Counted from the stretch's first letter, positions 1 to 8,306 are shown. The stretch: 64,000 bases of DNA from Nocardia sp. BSTN01 (GCF_015354405.1 NZ_JADKYP010000032.1:17753-81752), one strand, 5' to 3'. The notes: a model not told the origin generated them from the letters alone. Made by a program: numbers and translations.

Positions 1-635
1 GGGATCCGGGCGGCGGCCGCCTTCTGGTAGTCCTCGAACGGCACGCCCACCCGCTCGGCGGTCGCGGCGGTCATATCGGTGACGATGAAGCCGGGCGCGA
101 TGGCATTGGCGGTGACGCCGAATTTGCCCAGTTCCAGCGCGAGGGTCTTGGTGAAGCCCTGCAGGCCGGCCTTGGCCGCGGAGTAGTTGACCTGGCCGCG
201 GTTGCCCTGCGCCGAACTGCTCGACATGTTCACGATGCGACCCCACTTGGCGTCGACCATGTACTTCTGCACCGCGCGGCTCATGAGGAACGCCCCGCGC
301 AGGTGCACGTTCATCACCGCGTCCCAGTCGTCGACGCTCATCTTGAACAGCAGGTTGTCGCGCAGGATGCCGGCGTTGTTGACCAGGACGGTCGGCGGTC
401 CGAGCTCGTCGGCCAGCTTCGTCACCGCGGCGGCGACCGAATCCTCGTTCGAGACATCGGCTCCCAGCGCGACGGCCCGGCCGCCGGCGTCGGTGATCGC
501 CTGGACCGTATCGGCGCAGTGCGCCGCGTCCAGGTCGAGTACGCCCACCTGCAGTCCATCCTGAGCCAGCCGGGTCGCGATCGCGGCTCCGATGCCTCGT
601 GCCGCGCCGGTGACGACGGCAACGCGTTCAGCCAT
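1..635 (-). CDS. fabG: FabG-type 3-oxoacyl-ACP reductase (SDR), 3' part outside window
   Basis: Classical short-chain dehydrogenase, probably an NAD(P)H-dependent 3-oxoacyl-ACP/CoA reductase of fatty acid metabolism. The visible 211 codons start MAERVAVVTGAARGIG, which carries the TGxxxGIG nucleotide-binding loop at about residues 9-16. NNAG follows near residue 90, then the catalytic Ser run (MSSSSAQGNRGQ) and the YSAAK active-site Tyr/Lys pair, then a PGFIVTDM segment typical of FabG. The family is usually about 245-250 residues, so some 35 residues lie beyond base 1. The start is fixed by AGGAGGAC a few bases upstream of the ATG. SDRs are hard to assign to a substrate from sequence, so FabG describes the family rather than a proven reaction. 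Confidence 0.9.
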   Translation of the reverse strand, partial: MAERVAVVTGAARGIGAAIATRLAQDGLQVGVLDLDAAHCADTVQAITDAGGRAVALGADVSNEDSVAAAVTKLADELGPPTVLVNNAGILRDNLLFKMSVDDWDAVMNVHLRGAFLMSRAVQKYMVDAKWGRIVNMSSSSAQGNRGQVNYSAAKAGLQGFTKTLALELGKFGVTANAIAPGFIVTDMTAATAERVGVPFEDYQKAAAARI

Positions 636-690
636 TGACGGTCCTCCTGTACCTCTCGGAACATTCGCTGTGAGAGAACGGTACGCGCCG

Positions 691-1554
691 CTATTCCACC
701 CACAGCGACCAGATACTGCTGCGTCCCTGTCCTTCGCAGACCAGGGCGTGCCCGTCCGGTGTGCGGGCCGTCTTGTCCAGACCGGGATCGCATTTCGCGC
801 CGCCCTCGTACACCGCCGTCGATACCGAATACGGCCCGGTCCAGCGATAGCCGCTGCTGCCGTGCAGGCACAGCAGGGTGGTGCCGTCGCTCGCGGACCC
901 GATCAATCCGGCCTGGGCCTGCGTGCACACTTCACCTTTGGCCGCCGAGACGGGCCCGGTGGGAGCGGCCGTGGTGGTTGCCGGTGGGGTGGGCGGCGGT
1001 GTCACCACCGTCGTCGGTGCGACGGTCCGGGAGGCTGCCGTATTCGAGGTGACGGTGTCGGTGCTGAGTGCGGCGGGAACCGTGCCCAGCGTGGTGTGCG
1101 GGAGGGTGACGCCCGAAAGCACCAGCGCCGCAGCCAGAACCAACACCTCGGCCAGGCCGAGCAACAGGGCCGACATCGCCATCACCCGCCCGCGCGGATG
1201 GCTGAAGGCGATCAGCCCGAATACTATTGCCACCGGGAACAATCCGAGCAGTGCGGCCACCAGCGCCACGATCGCGTACGGATTGACGATCGGCGGCACC
1301 TCGACCCGTAGCCGTCCGGTGCGGCGGCGATTGGGTGCGCTGTCCCAGCGATCGTCCTCGGCTTCGGCCGCCGGCCGGCGCCGGTTCGGTGTGGTTTCCC
1401 ACCGGTCGTCGGAAGGTTCGGCGACTCGGGGATTGGCGGCCCGTCGCGGCGGTGGCGGATCCCAGCGTTCGTCCGCGGGGACCGGCTCGTCGGCCCAGTA
1501 CTCCTCCTCGGGGACCTCGGGCCAGCGTTCGTCCGCGTACTGGTTGCGGGCCAT
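691..1554 (-). CDS. DUF4190-like membrane protein with acidic Arg/Trp-rich N-terminus
   Basis: Hypothetical protein of 287 residues. The first 85 residues are hydrophilic with three spaced copies of a D-(E/D)-R-W motif (DERWPEV, DERWDPP, DDRWETT and similar), so the cytoplasmic tail is a degenerate repeat. Two adjacent membrane helices follow (PYAIVALVAALLGLFPVAIVFGLI and a second around MSALLLGLAEVLVLAAAL) in the arrangement of DUF4190 proteins. A Thr/Pro-rich linker of about 40 residues then leads to a small external C-terminal domain with three Cys (EVCTQAQ, LLCLHG, KCDPG). Topology predicts N-in, C-out, with the Cys domain outside the cell. No function is recognised. It lies 55 bp upstream of the fabG start on the same strand, so the two may be co-transcribed. 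Confidence 0.75.
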   Translation of the reverse strand: MARNQYADERWPEVPEEEYWADEPVPADERWDPPPPRRAANPRVAEPSDDRWETTPNRRRPAAEAEDDRWDSAPNRRRTGRLRVEVPPIVNPYAIVALVAALLGLFPVAIVFGLIAFSHPRGRVMAMSALLLGLAEVLVLAAALVLSGVTLPHTTLGTVPAALSTDTVTSNTAASRTVAPTTVVTPPPTPPATTTAAPTGPVSAAKGEVCTQAQAGLIGSASDGTTLLCLHGSSGYRWTGPYSVSTAVYEGGAKCDPGLDKTARTPDGHALVCEGQGRSSIWSLWVE

Positions 1555-1715
1555 GTGGTTCCTCTCGGTCGTGCAGGAACCTGGACACGCGGACCCCGCC
1601 CGTTACCGAGAAGAATAGGTGGATCGGCGCGACCCGCAACCCCCGTCTGTTCAGGGCCGGGCGGCAGCGCGCCCGGAGGCGCCGGACGTCATCCCCGAGC
1701 GTCCGGCGCGCGCCA

Positions 1716-1936
1716 CTAGACCTCGTCGATCACATGCTCTCCGACGAAGGCGATCCGGATCGCCAGCAGCCAACCGGCAATCGCGAGAACGATGCGGTCG
1801 TACAGATCCGGTCCGCTGCGGCGCGCATGGCGTGGGCGGTGGGCGCCGCCGACGGGTAGTGGCCGGGTGTCGGGTAGATAGGCGGCCGCACGGTGTACCG
1901 ATTCGACTCGGTGCCGCGCACCTCGATGGGCCGCAT
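1716..1936 (-). pseudogene. Small conserved-looking gene with an apparent frameshift
   Basis: Two overlapping reading frames each look like half of one small protein. Starting at the ATG at 1936, one frame gives MRPIEVRGTESNRYTV... and runs through a Pro/Tyr-rich stretch to MRAAADR, then becomes low-quality before stopping at about 1730. The frame beginning near 1825 gives GPDLYDRIVLAIAGWLLAIR followed by IAFVGEHVIDEV and a stop at 1716, a convincing amphipathic/hydrophobic C-terminus. Joining them needs a one-base correction near 1815-1830. The upstream small gene ends 27 bp before this ATG, which suggests a two-gene unit. It may be a real mutation, a sequencing error, or two unrelated fragments. 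Confidence 0.45.
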
Positions 1937-1963
1937 GCCGGGCGCCTCCCCCGGCGAACGCGC

Positions 1964-2167
1964 TCACGGGATGGCCCGATCGTCGAGGACGCAGCGGCCC
2001 TGTTCGACCAGCACGGCCCGCGCCCGCCGCCTGACCACGCACGTATCGACGGTGCAGTCGAGGTGCAGTTGCATTGCGGCATGGGCTTGTTCGACGGTCA
2101 TGATGCCCGGATCGGCGCCGCAGCGCAGCAGCCCGGCGACCGGCATGTGCAGATTCGTCAGTTGCAT
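1964..2167 (-). CDS. Small conserved-type protein of unknown function
   Basis: A 67-residue ORF starting MQLTNLHMPVAGLLRCGADP and ending VLDDRAIP. It has three Cys (about residues 16, 35 and 39, the last two as CTVDTC) and an alternating charged/hydrophobic pattern that reads as a folded domain rather than antisense noise. GGGGGTGA lies upstream of the ATG at a workable distance. No family is recognised. It sits just ahead of the frameshifted small gene at 1716-1936 on the same strand, and both are bounded by short gaps, so they probably form one transcript. Confidence 0.55.
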   Translation of the reverse strand: MQLTNLHMPVAGLLRCGADPGIMTVEQAHAAMQLHLDCTVDTCVVRRRARAVLVEQGRCVLDDRAIP

Positions 2168-2298
2168 TCGGTCACCCCCGCCGCGTACCGGCGGCGCGGT
2201 GGAGCTGGTGGATCCTGTGGTCCGGTCGCGGCGCGGCCGGTCGAAGCGGACGAAAGTTCGCTGGTCATCAACGACGACCCGATGACATGAACAGCCAT
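2158..2298 (-). CDS. Possible 46-residue ORF overlapping the next small gene
   Basis: A short frame from ATG 2298 (MAVHVIGSSLMTSELSSAST...) ends in a TGA that overlaps the start of the 67-residue gene by 10 bases. GAGGAG sits only 2 bases before this ATG, which is too close. The same site is 12 bases from a second ATG at 2288 that opens a 6-codon ORF (MSSGRR) ending at a TGATG overlap with an internal Met of the longer frame. The arrangement would fit a translated leader that feeds ribosomes to the 67-residue gene, but the composition (Ala/Ser/Pro/Arg) is not informative. Confidence 0.25.
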   Translation of the reverse strand: MAVHVIGSSLMTSELSSASTGRAATGPQDPPAPPRRRYAAGVTECN

Positions 2299-2634
2299 GA
2301 CTCCTCGTTCCTGCATGCGATACCCGACTGTGCCCGGCGAGCCGACTCCGGGGCCCCGCTGCGAGCACACTCCCAGCATCCATCAGATCGGCGCTGCGCG
2401 GGGCGGAATCGCCGATCCCGTCCGATTCCCAGCGAATCGCCGGCATCGAAACAGCTTGGGAGAAAAGGACTTTTCGTATCCGCTCGAGCCTCGCTACCTG
2501 CGAACACGTCGGGCATGCCGCCGCATAGCGCCTCGGAGTTCGCGCCCCGCCCATTTGCCCGCAGATCACGAAACCACACCCGTTTCGCAACGAATGTATG
2601 TTTACCCCGGCGGTGATCGGGTAATCAGAACTAC
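2299..2634. other. Intergenic, 336 bp, nothing recognised
   Basis: The gap separates the minus-strand small genes from the plus-strand membrane protein at 2635. It must hold promoters in both directions. I see no convincing -35/-10 pair, repeat or ORF; frames through it lack coding character. Confidence 0.5.
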
Positions 2635-2832
2635 ATGGATCGCGGGCTGAGAAATACCTCACCTCGGTACCGCAAACTGCTTCCGGGCGATTGGGTCGAA
2701 CATCTGATCGTCGGAATGTTGTTCGTGGTATCGGCCGTCGGGGTTTACGTACTGACCGGGGCCATGCTCTCGTCACTGCTGGTAGGAGCACTGGTCGCGG
2801 TGGTCGCGATCGGCGTCGTGACAATGCTGTAG
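2635..2832 (+). CDS. Small two-helix membrane protein
   Basis: A 65-residue protein starting MDRGLRNTSPRYRKLLPGDW. The basic N-terminal 20 residues are followed by two membrane helices (LIVGMLFVVSAVGVYVLTGAML and LVGALVAVVAIGVVTML), with only a few residues after the second. Basic residues at the N-terminus predict both ends on the cytoplasmic side. The family and role are not recognised. The gene stands alone between a divergent neighbour and the convergent sdh operon, and a strong hairpin with a T-run starts inside its stop codon region. Confidence 0.65.
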   Translation: MDRGLRNTSPRYRKLLPGDWVEHLIVGMLFVVSAVGVYVLTGAMLSSLLVGALVAVVAIGVVTML

Positions 2833-2868
2833 CCGGTCGGCGAACCGACCGGCTACCTGATTTTTCTT
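2829..2868 (+). terminator. Rho-independent terminator after the small membrane protein
   Basis: A 12-bp perfect stem (GTAGCCGGTCGG / CCGACCGGCTAC) with loop CGAA at 2829-2856, followed by CTGATTTTTCTT. Confidence 0.85.
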
Positions 2869-2879
2869 ATTCGAAACGG

Positions 2880-2929
2880 GCGAAAACAACGGCGGAATCG
2901 GCGACTGATATCGTCACCGATTCCGCCGT
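2880..2929 (-). terminator. Terminator of the sdh1 operon
   Basis: A stem of about 17 bp with one mismatch (2889-2905 with 2913-2929) lies 5 bp after the sdhB stop. Read on the minus strand, it is followed by TTGTTTTCG. With the plus-strand hairpin at 2829 it insulates two convergent units. Confidence 0.85.
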
Positions 2930-2933
2930 CGAA

Positions 2934-3680
2934 TTATCGCCGGAACAATTTGTTACCCAACCAGACGATCGGATCGTATTTACGATCCACAACCCTTTCC
3001 TTCATCGGAATGAGGGCATTGTCGGTGATCTTGATGTGTTCCGGACACACTTCGGTGCAGCACTTGGTGATGTTGCAGTAGCCGAGCCCGAACTCCTCCT
3101 GCGCCATCTCGCGCCGGTCGGCCACATCCAGGGGATGCATCTCCAACTCGGCCACCCGCATCAGATACCGTGGCCCCGCGAAGGCGTTCTTGTTGTCCTC
3201 GTGGTCGCGCACGACGTGACAGGTGTTCTGGCACAGGAAACATTCGATGCACTTGCGGAACTCCTGCGAGCGTTCCACATCGCGCTGCTGCATCCGGTAC
3301 TCGCCGGGCTTCAGATCGGCCGGCGGCGTGAAAGATGGTATCTCCCTGGCCTTCTGATAGTTGAAGGAGACGTCCGTGACGAGGTCGCGGATCACCGGGA
3401 AGGTACGCATCGGCGTCACCGTCACCACCTCGTCGGCGGCGAAGGTCGACATTCGGGTCATACACATGAGGCGCGGGCGGCCGTTCACCTCCGCCGAACA
3501 CGAACCGCATTTACCGGCCTTGCAATTCCAGCGCACCGCCAGATCCGGAGCCTGGGTGGCCTGCAACCGGTGAATGATGTCGAGGACGACCTCGCCCTCG
3601 TTCACCTCCACGGTGTAGTCCTGCAGTTCACCCTTGTCGTCGTCACCGCGCCACACGCGGAAGTGGGCATCGTAACCCAT
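2934..3680 (-). CDS. sdhB: Succinate dehydrogenase/fumarate reductase iron-sulfur subunit (Sdh1 type)
   Basis: Electron-transfer subunit of a membrane succinate:quinone oxidoreductase, 248 residues, the same length as I recall for the mycobacterial Sdh1 subunit (Rv0247c). The N-terminal plant-ferredoxin domain carries the [2Fe-2S] ligands C53, C58, C61 and C73 (CKAGKCGSC...C). The C-terminal domain carries CIECFLCQNTC (C144, C147, C150, C154) and a second cluster motif around CCTEVCPEH for the [4Fe-4S] and [3Fe-4S] centres. The ATG is 2 bp after the sdhA stop, so translation is coupled. It is the last gene of the operon and is followed by a strong terminator. Confidence 0.95.
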   Translation of the reverse strand: MGYDAHFRVWRGDDDKGELQDYTVEVNEGEVVLDIIHRLQATQAPDLAVRWNCKAGKCGSCSAEVNGRPRLMCMTRMSTFAADEVVTVTPMRTFPVIRDLVTDVSFNYQKAREIPSFTPPADLKPGEYRMQQRDVERSQEFRKCIECFLCQNTCHVVRDHEDNKNAFAGPRYLMRVAELEMHPLDVADRREMAQEEFGLGYCNITKCCTEVCPEHIKITDNALIPMKERVVDRKYDPIVWLGNKLFRR

Positions 3681-3682
3681 TG

Positions 3683-5623
3683 CTACTCATCCCCTTTCGC
3701 GGATGATTCGGCGGCCGCGGGATGAGCGGCGGTCTCCGCCGGGGTGTAATACTTCTCCAGCTCGCTCAACTCGAACAGGGCGAGCAGATCCGGCCGCATC
3801 GGCGTCTGAGCCTCCGAGGTGACCGTCACCGGCGGCACGGTCTGGCCGGCACCGTCCGAGTCGGTCCGGCACACCAGCAGCCGATTGCGCCACTGCGCAT
3901 CCATCTGCGGATGGTCGTCGCGGGTGTGACCGCCGCGGCTCTCGGTGCGCAGCAGCGCCGCCTGTGCGACACATTCGCTGACCAGCAACATGTTTCGCAG
4001 GTCGAGTGCGAGATGCCAGCCGGGGTTGAATTGCCGGTGGCCCTCGACGGTCACACTGTCGTAGCGCTCACGCAACTCACCCAGGCGCCCGATGGCCTGT
4101 TCGAGCTCGTGCTCCTTGCGGATGATGCCGACCAGGTCGTTCATCGTCTGCTGCAGATCCGTGTGCAGGGTGTACGGGTTCTCCCCGGCCCCCGTGGCCG
4201 GCGGATCGAAGGGCGCCAGTGCGGATTTCGCGGCCGCGTCGATATCGGCATCGGCGACGGCCGGGCGTTGTGCCAGCTGTTCCACGTAGGTGGCCGCGCC
4301 CAAGCCGGCGCGTCGCCCGAAGACCAGCAGGTCCGACAGCGAGTTGCCGCCGAGCCGGTTGGAACCGTGCATACCGCCGGAACATTCACCGGCGGCGAAC
4401 AATCCGGGCACGGTGGCCGCGCCGGTGTCGGGATCGACCTCGATGCCGCCCATCACGTAGTGACAGGTCGGCCCGACCTCCATCGGCTCCTTGGTGATGT
4501 CGACATCGGCCAGCTCCTTGAACTGGTGATGCATCGACGGCAGCCGCCGCATGATCTCGGCGGTCGGCAGCCGGGAGGCGATGTCGAGGTAGACCCCGCC
4601 GTGCTCGGTGCCGCGCCCGTTCTTGACCTCTTCGTTGATCGCGCGGGCCACCTCGTCGCGCGGCAGCAGATCCGGGGTGCGACGCGCGGAATCGTTGTCG
4701 CGCAACCACTGATCGGCTTCGTCCTCGGTCTCGGCGTACTGGCCCTTGAACACCGCCGGGATGTACTCGAACATGAAGCGCTTGCCCTCGGTGTTCTTGA
4801 GCACGCCGCCGTCACCGCGCACACCCTCGGTGACCAGAATGCCCTTCACACTGGGCGGCCAGACCATACCGGTCGGATGGAACTGCAGGAATTCCATGTT
4901 GATCAGCGAGGCGCCGGCGCGCAGCGCGAGCGCGTGACCGTCGCCGGTGTACTCCCATGAATTCGAGGTGACCTTGTAGGATTTGCCCACCCCGCCCGTG
5001 GCCAGCACGACCGCAGGGGTCTCGAACAGGATGAACCGTCCGGACTCCCGCCAGTATCCGAACGCACCCGCGATGGCATCGCCCTCCTTCAGCAGATCGG
5101 TGATCGTGCATTCGGCGAACACCTTGATCCGGGCCTCGTAATCGCCGGTCTCGGCGTAATCCTCCTGCTGCAGCGAGACGATCTTCTGCTGCATGGTGCG
5201 GATGATCTCGAGGCCGGTGCGGTCGCCGACATGGGCGAGGCGGGGGTAGGTGTGCCCGCCGAAGTTGCGCTGGCTGATCCGTCCGTCGGGCGTCCGGTCG
5301 AACAGCGCCCCGTAGGTCTCCAGCTCCCACACCCGGTCGGGTGCTTCCTGGGCGTGTAGTTCGGCCATGCGCCAGTTGTTGAGGAATTTTCCGCCGCGCA
5401 TGGTGTCGCGGAAATGCGTCTGCCAGTTGTCCTTCTCGTTGGCATTGCCCATCGAGGCGGCGCATCCGCCTTCGGCCATGACCGTATGGGCCTTGCCGAA
5501 CAACGATTTACACACCACCGCCACCGAGAGGCCGTGTTCGCGCGCTTCGATCACCGCACGCAGGCCGGCGCCACCGGCACCGATCACGACGACGTCGTAC
5601 TTGTGCCGTTCGACTTCAGGCAT
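3683..5623 (-). CDS. sdhA: Succinate dehydrogenase flavoprotein subunit (Sdh1 type)
   Basis: Catalytic subunit that oxidises succinate to fumarate, 646 residues. The N-terminal FAD-binding motif is VVIGAGGAGLRA (about residues 12-23). The KAHTVMAEGG segment contains the expected covalent FAD-attachment His, H46. HPTGM and RGDGG-type active-site segments follow, then a late GGIEVDPDT/GLFAAGE motif and the helical C-terminal domain. The length and the flanking gene order match mycobacterial Sdh1 (Rv0248c) rather than the four-gene Sdh2. It lies 60 bp after sdhC and is coupled to sdhB. Confidence 0.96.
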   Translation of the reverse strand: MPEVERHKYDVVVIGAGGAGLRAVIEAREHGLSVAVVCKSLFGKAHTVMAEGGCAASMGNANEKDNWQTHFRDTMRGGKFLNNWRMAELHAQEAPDRVWELETYGALFDRTPDGRISQRNFGGHTYPRLAHVGDRTGLEIIRTMQQKIVSLQQEDYAETGDYEARIKVFAECTITDLLKEGDAIAGAFGYWRESGRFILFETPAVVLATGGVGKSYKVTSNSWEYTGDGHALALRAGASLINMEFLQFHPTGMVWPPSVKGILVTEGVRGDGGVLKNTEGKRFMFEYIPAVFKGQYAETEDEADQWLRDNDSARRTPDLLPRDEVARAINEEVKNGRGTEHGGVYLDIASRLPTAEIMRRLPSMHHQFKELADVDITKEPMEVGPTCHYVMGGIEVDPDTGAATVPGLFAAGECSGGMHGSNRLGGNSLSDLLVFGRRAGLGAATYVEQLAQRPAVADADIDAAAKSALAPFDPPATGAGENPYTLHTDLQQTMNDLVGIIRKEHELEQAIGRLGELRERYDSVTVEGHRQFNPGWHLALDLRNMLLVSECVAQAALLRTESRGGHTRDDHPQMDAQWRNRLLVCRTDSDGAGQTVPPVTVTSEAQTPMRPDLLALFELSELEKYYTPAETAAHPAAAESSAKGDE

Positions 5624-5683
5624 GAAACGAATACTCCTGGGACACTGAGGAATGGGGCTCTATGGCGTTGTCTGTCGCCGGAA

Positions 5684-6514
5684 TCAACCGATGAACCGCG
5701 GATCGGAGATGGTCCCGCTGGCGACCAGCATGATGTAGAAGTCGGTGATCGCCAGGGTGGCCAGCGTGGTCCATGCCAGTTGCATGTGCCGCGTGTTCAA
5801 CTTCGACACCTGCGTCCACATCCAGTAGCGCACCGGATGGGCGGAGAAGTGTTTGAGACGGCCGCCGGTGATATGCCGGCAGGAGTGGCACGAGATCGTA
5901 TATGCCCACAGCAGAACGACATTCACCACCAGGACGATGTTGCCCAGGCCGAAGCCGAAGCCGCCGTCCTTGCCGTGGAACGCCATGACCGCGTCGTAGG
6001 TGTTGACCACCGACACGACGACCGCGATATAGAAGAAGTAGCGGTGCACGTTCTGGATGATCAGCGGAAGCCGCGTCTCACCGGTGTATTTGCCGTGCGG
6101 TTCGGCGACCGCGCAGGCCGGCGGCGAGAACCACACCGCGCGGTAGTAGGCCTTGCGGTAGTAGTAACAGGTCAACCGGAACAGCAGGAGGAACGGCAGC
6201 ACCAGGAAACCGAGCGGAATCCACATCGGCAGGTTGCCGACCCAGTGCCCGAAGTGGCTCGAACCCTCGACGCACGACGTACTCACGCACGGTGAGTAGA
6301 ACGGCGTCAGATAGTGGTAGTCGGAGACCCAATATGCGGTTCGCACAAAGGCTCTCACGGTTGCGTAGATGATGAATGCGGCCAGTCCGAGCACCGTGAG
6401 CAGTGAGGGGACCCACCATCGGTCGGTACGCAGAGTGCGCGTGGAAATGGCCGCGCGGCCTTTGCTGAAAACTCCCGTGCCCGCCTCGGGGGCGCGTGTC
6501 GGTGCTGCGCTCAC
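5684..6514 (-). CDS. sdhC: Succinate dehydrogenase membrane anchor (Sdh1 type)
   Basis: Single-polypeptide membrane anchor of 276 residues that binds quinone and, by family analogy, haem. Several hydrophobic helices are visible, the first around LLTVLGLAAFIIYATVRAF. The conserved stretch TRLPLIIQNVHRYFFYIAVV and the CHSCRHITGGRLKHFSAHPV region carry His residues suited to haem/quinone binding. The GTG at 6514 is chosen because the product then starts SAAPTRAPEAG and ends in DPRFIG like mycobacterial Rv0249c (about 273 residues); an in-frame start at 6589 would add 25 unlikely residues. The GTG overlaps the stop of a 13-codon upstream ORF, so translation may be coupled to it. No separate sdhD is present. 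Confidence 0.92.
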   Translation of the reverse strand: MSAAPTRAPEAGTGVFSKGRAAISTRTLRTDRWWVPSLLTVLGLAAFIIYATVRAFVRTAYWVSDYHYLTPFYSPCVSTSCVEGSSHFGHWVGNLPMWIPLGFLVLPFLLLFRLTCYYYRKAYYRAVWFSPPACAVAEPHGKYTGETRLPLIIQNVHRYFFYIAVVVSVVNTYDAVMAFHGKDGGFGFGLGNIVLVVNVVLLWAYTISCHSCRHITGGRLKHFSAHPVRYWMWTQVSKLNTRHMQLAWTTLATLAITDFYIMLVASGTISDPRFIG

Positions 6515-6552
6515 TGCAAGCTGCCTCGCTGGTCTACCCCGTGGAACGTCAT
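6511..6552 (-). CDS. 13-codon leader ORF coupled to sdhC
   Basis: Reading ATG-ACG-TTC-CAC..., this encodes MTFHGVDQRGSLQ and stops with a TGA that shares bases with the sdhC GTG start (GTGA). The ORF has a far better ribosome site (GGAGG, 5 bases before the ATG) than sdhC itself. The arrangement predicts that ribosomes loading here reinitiate on sdhC. The peptide has no obvious run of one regulatory codon. Conservation of the frame in relatives would decide whether it is real. Confidence 0.5.
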   Translation of the reverse strand: MTFHGVDQRGSLQ

Positions 6553-6819
6553 CGTTACCTCCGGCGTCGAATGTGATGCTGAGCACCATACGACAACCGG
6601 GCTATGACTCGAGGCCGGTCCAGGCAAGATCTATCGCCGCCCCGTCCTATGATTTGCGCCACATTTTCTGTGCGCTCGACGGCGGCGGTACAACGAGTGA
6701 ATGACGAGCTACTTCGGACCTTCTTCGCGAATACGGGGGGTGGGAACCGACGGGCCGCAGCGCCGTCGCGGCGGAATGGACGGCCGCCGCGACGGCCCGT
6801 GCTGCTGGTGAATGTCGGG
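6553..6819. other. Upstream region of the sdh1 operon
   Basis: It lies between the small gene at 6820 and the sdh leader ORF, both on the minus strand. Together with the leader ORF the gene-free stretch exceeds 300 bp, so a separate sdh promoter is expected. Apart from the GGAGG at about 6558-6562 I cannot pick a defensible -10/-35 pair. Confidence 0.4.
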
Positions 6820-7110
6820 TTATTTGGTGCGCGGCCTCGAATGGAAGCCGAGACCCTCGTCCTGTGCGCCCATCCATGCCGCCTCGTCGGACTTGCTGTC
6901 CGGCACGTAGATGACCTCCTGCTGCCGACGGCTGTCCACCTCGGGCGGCGGGGTGTGCTCGAACTCCTCGGCGTCGATGGTGAGTCGTTCGAGATCGTTC
7001 TCCAGCCGGCGGACCGGGTTGGCATCTCCGTAATGGGTGCGCAACGCGCCGACGCATTGCCGGAGCTGTCCGACCGCGAAGCGCAGTTCGGCGATCTCAC
7101 TGCGTGTCAT
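6820..7110 (-). CDS. Conserved hypothetical protein adjacent to sdh1
   Basis: A 96-residue soluble protein starting MTRSEIAELRFAVGQLRQCV. The N-terminal half is predicted helical with a Cys at about residue 19. The C-terminal half has an acidic/Pro segment (EEFEHTPPPEVD), then IYVPDSKSDEAAWMGAQDEG and a short basic tail. A small gene at this position, directly upstream of the sdh1 anchor gene, is also found in mycobacteria (Rv0250c as I recall), so it may belong functionally with Sdh1. GGAGG precedes the ATG. No catalytic motif is visible and the role is unknown. Confidence 0.7.
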   Translation of the reverse strand: MTRSEIAELRFAVGQLRQCVGALRTHYGDANPVRRLENDLERLTIDAEEFEHTPPPEVDSRRQQEVIYVPDSKSDEAAWMGAQDEGLGFHSRPRTK

Positions 7111-7289
7111 CGAAACCTCCTGGTGCTTCCGGGCCGATCACCGGATCGGATCCCGCCCGTGGGGCAAGATCAAACCTGTGACGGACCGCACATCGTGATC
7201 TACAACACATTACGTGATCATTCGCGTTCTGGCTCGTCGCCGCTGGAAAAACATCTCGCCACCTGCGCGCCCGGCGCGGTATGTGAACC

Positions 7290-8306
7290 TCATCCGGCGG
7301 CCGGCAGGGTCGCCGCGGCCGCCGGGGACTCCATCCCGACGAGTGTCGCGGGAACCGGAAGCGCGGCGGTGTCGGCTCCACGACCTTCGGGGGTGACGGC
7401 CGGCGTTCCGGTCGCGCGGTCCACGAGTGCCGCGACGGCCACCGCCACCTCCTCGGCCCGCTCCAGGATCACGCTGTGGCCGGCGCCGTCGAGCCGGACC
7501 AGTTCGGCGCGGCCGAGTTGCGCGGCGAGTACCACCGAATGCGCGAACGGAATCATGATGTCGGCCGATCCACCGAGAACCAGGGCCGGGAGATCGGACA
7601 GCAGGCGCAGTGTGGGCGTCTCGTCGAAGCGGATGAGTGAATCCAGGAAGTAGGCCATGGTCGGCAGCGGGGTGTCATTGAGCATGGCGGTGGCGAGTGC
7701 GGCCATGCGCGGATTCACCCGTCGCGAGCCGAAACTCGCCTCTCGCACCATCGGCTCGAAAACGCGGCGGCCCAACCGTTTCGACACCTGCAGCGCCCGC
7801 GGCGCCCGCTGGACGGCGACCCGCAGCGAGGTCGCGGTGTGCCGGTTCAGCAGTCGCCCCAGTCCCACCGCCGTGATGCCGGCGGCCGCCCCGGCGATCA
7901 GCCCGACGCCGACCACCCGGGTGCCGATCGTGGCCGGGAACAGGCGGGCGTAGGCCAGCACCACCATCGCGCCCATGGAATGGCCGACCAGCACCACCGG
8001 TCCCGTCGGCGCTACCGCTCGCAGGACCGCGTCGAGGTCGTGGCCCAGCTGGTCGATGGTGTAGGTCATCGGATCGGCGCCGGCGGAATCGCCATGACCG
8101 CGGTGGTCGTAGAACACCATCCGGGCGCCGGAGCCCCAGTGTCGCAGCAGCTGATCTCGCAGGAACCACCAGGATTCGGTCCGCAGGCAGTGACCGTGGA
8201 CGAAGACCACCGTCACCGAGGCTGTGGGCGGGCCGAAGGTCCAGGCCGCCAGGGGGGTGCCGTCGTCGGCGCAGACGGTGACGCGGGTGGCGATCGTCGT
8301 GGACAT
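7290..8306 (-). CDS. Alpha/beta-fold hydrolase
   Basis: Serine hydrolase of 338 residues. VVFVHGHCL gives the oxyanion-hole HG. VVLVGHSMGAMVVLAYARL carries the nucleophile elbow GHSMG. LVLGGSADIMIP supplies the acid region and DGAGHSVILE the catalytic His. The C-terminal 45 residues after VDRATGTP are Ala/Val/Pro-rich and outside the fold. The length suits lysophospholipase/monoacylglycerol-lipase-like or esterase relatives, but the substrate cannot be read. Its stop is 180 bp upstream of the small gene at 6820-7110. It is divergent from the epoxide hydrolase at 8556. GGAGGACGTC precedes the ATG. Confidence 0.85.
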   Translation of the reverse strand: MSTTIATRVTVCADDGTPLAAWTFGPPTASVTVVFVHGHCLRTESWWFLRDQLLRHWGSGARMVFYDHRGHGDSAGADPMTYTIDQLGHDLDAVLRAVAPTGPVVLVGHSMGAMVVLAYARLFPATIGTRVVGVGLIAGAAAGITAVGLGRLLNRHTATSLRVAVQRAPRALQVSKRLGRRVFEPMVREASFGSRRVNPRMAALATAMLNDTPLPTMAYFLDSLIRFDETPTLRLLSDLPALVLGGSADIMIPFAHSVVLAAQLGRAELVRLDGAGHSVILERAEEVAVAVAALVDRATGTPAVTPEGRGADTAALPVPATLVGMESPAAAATLPAAG

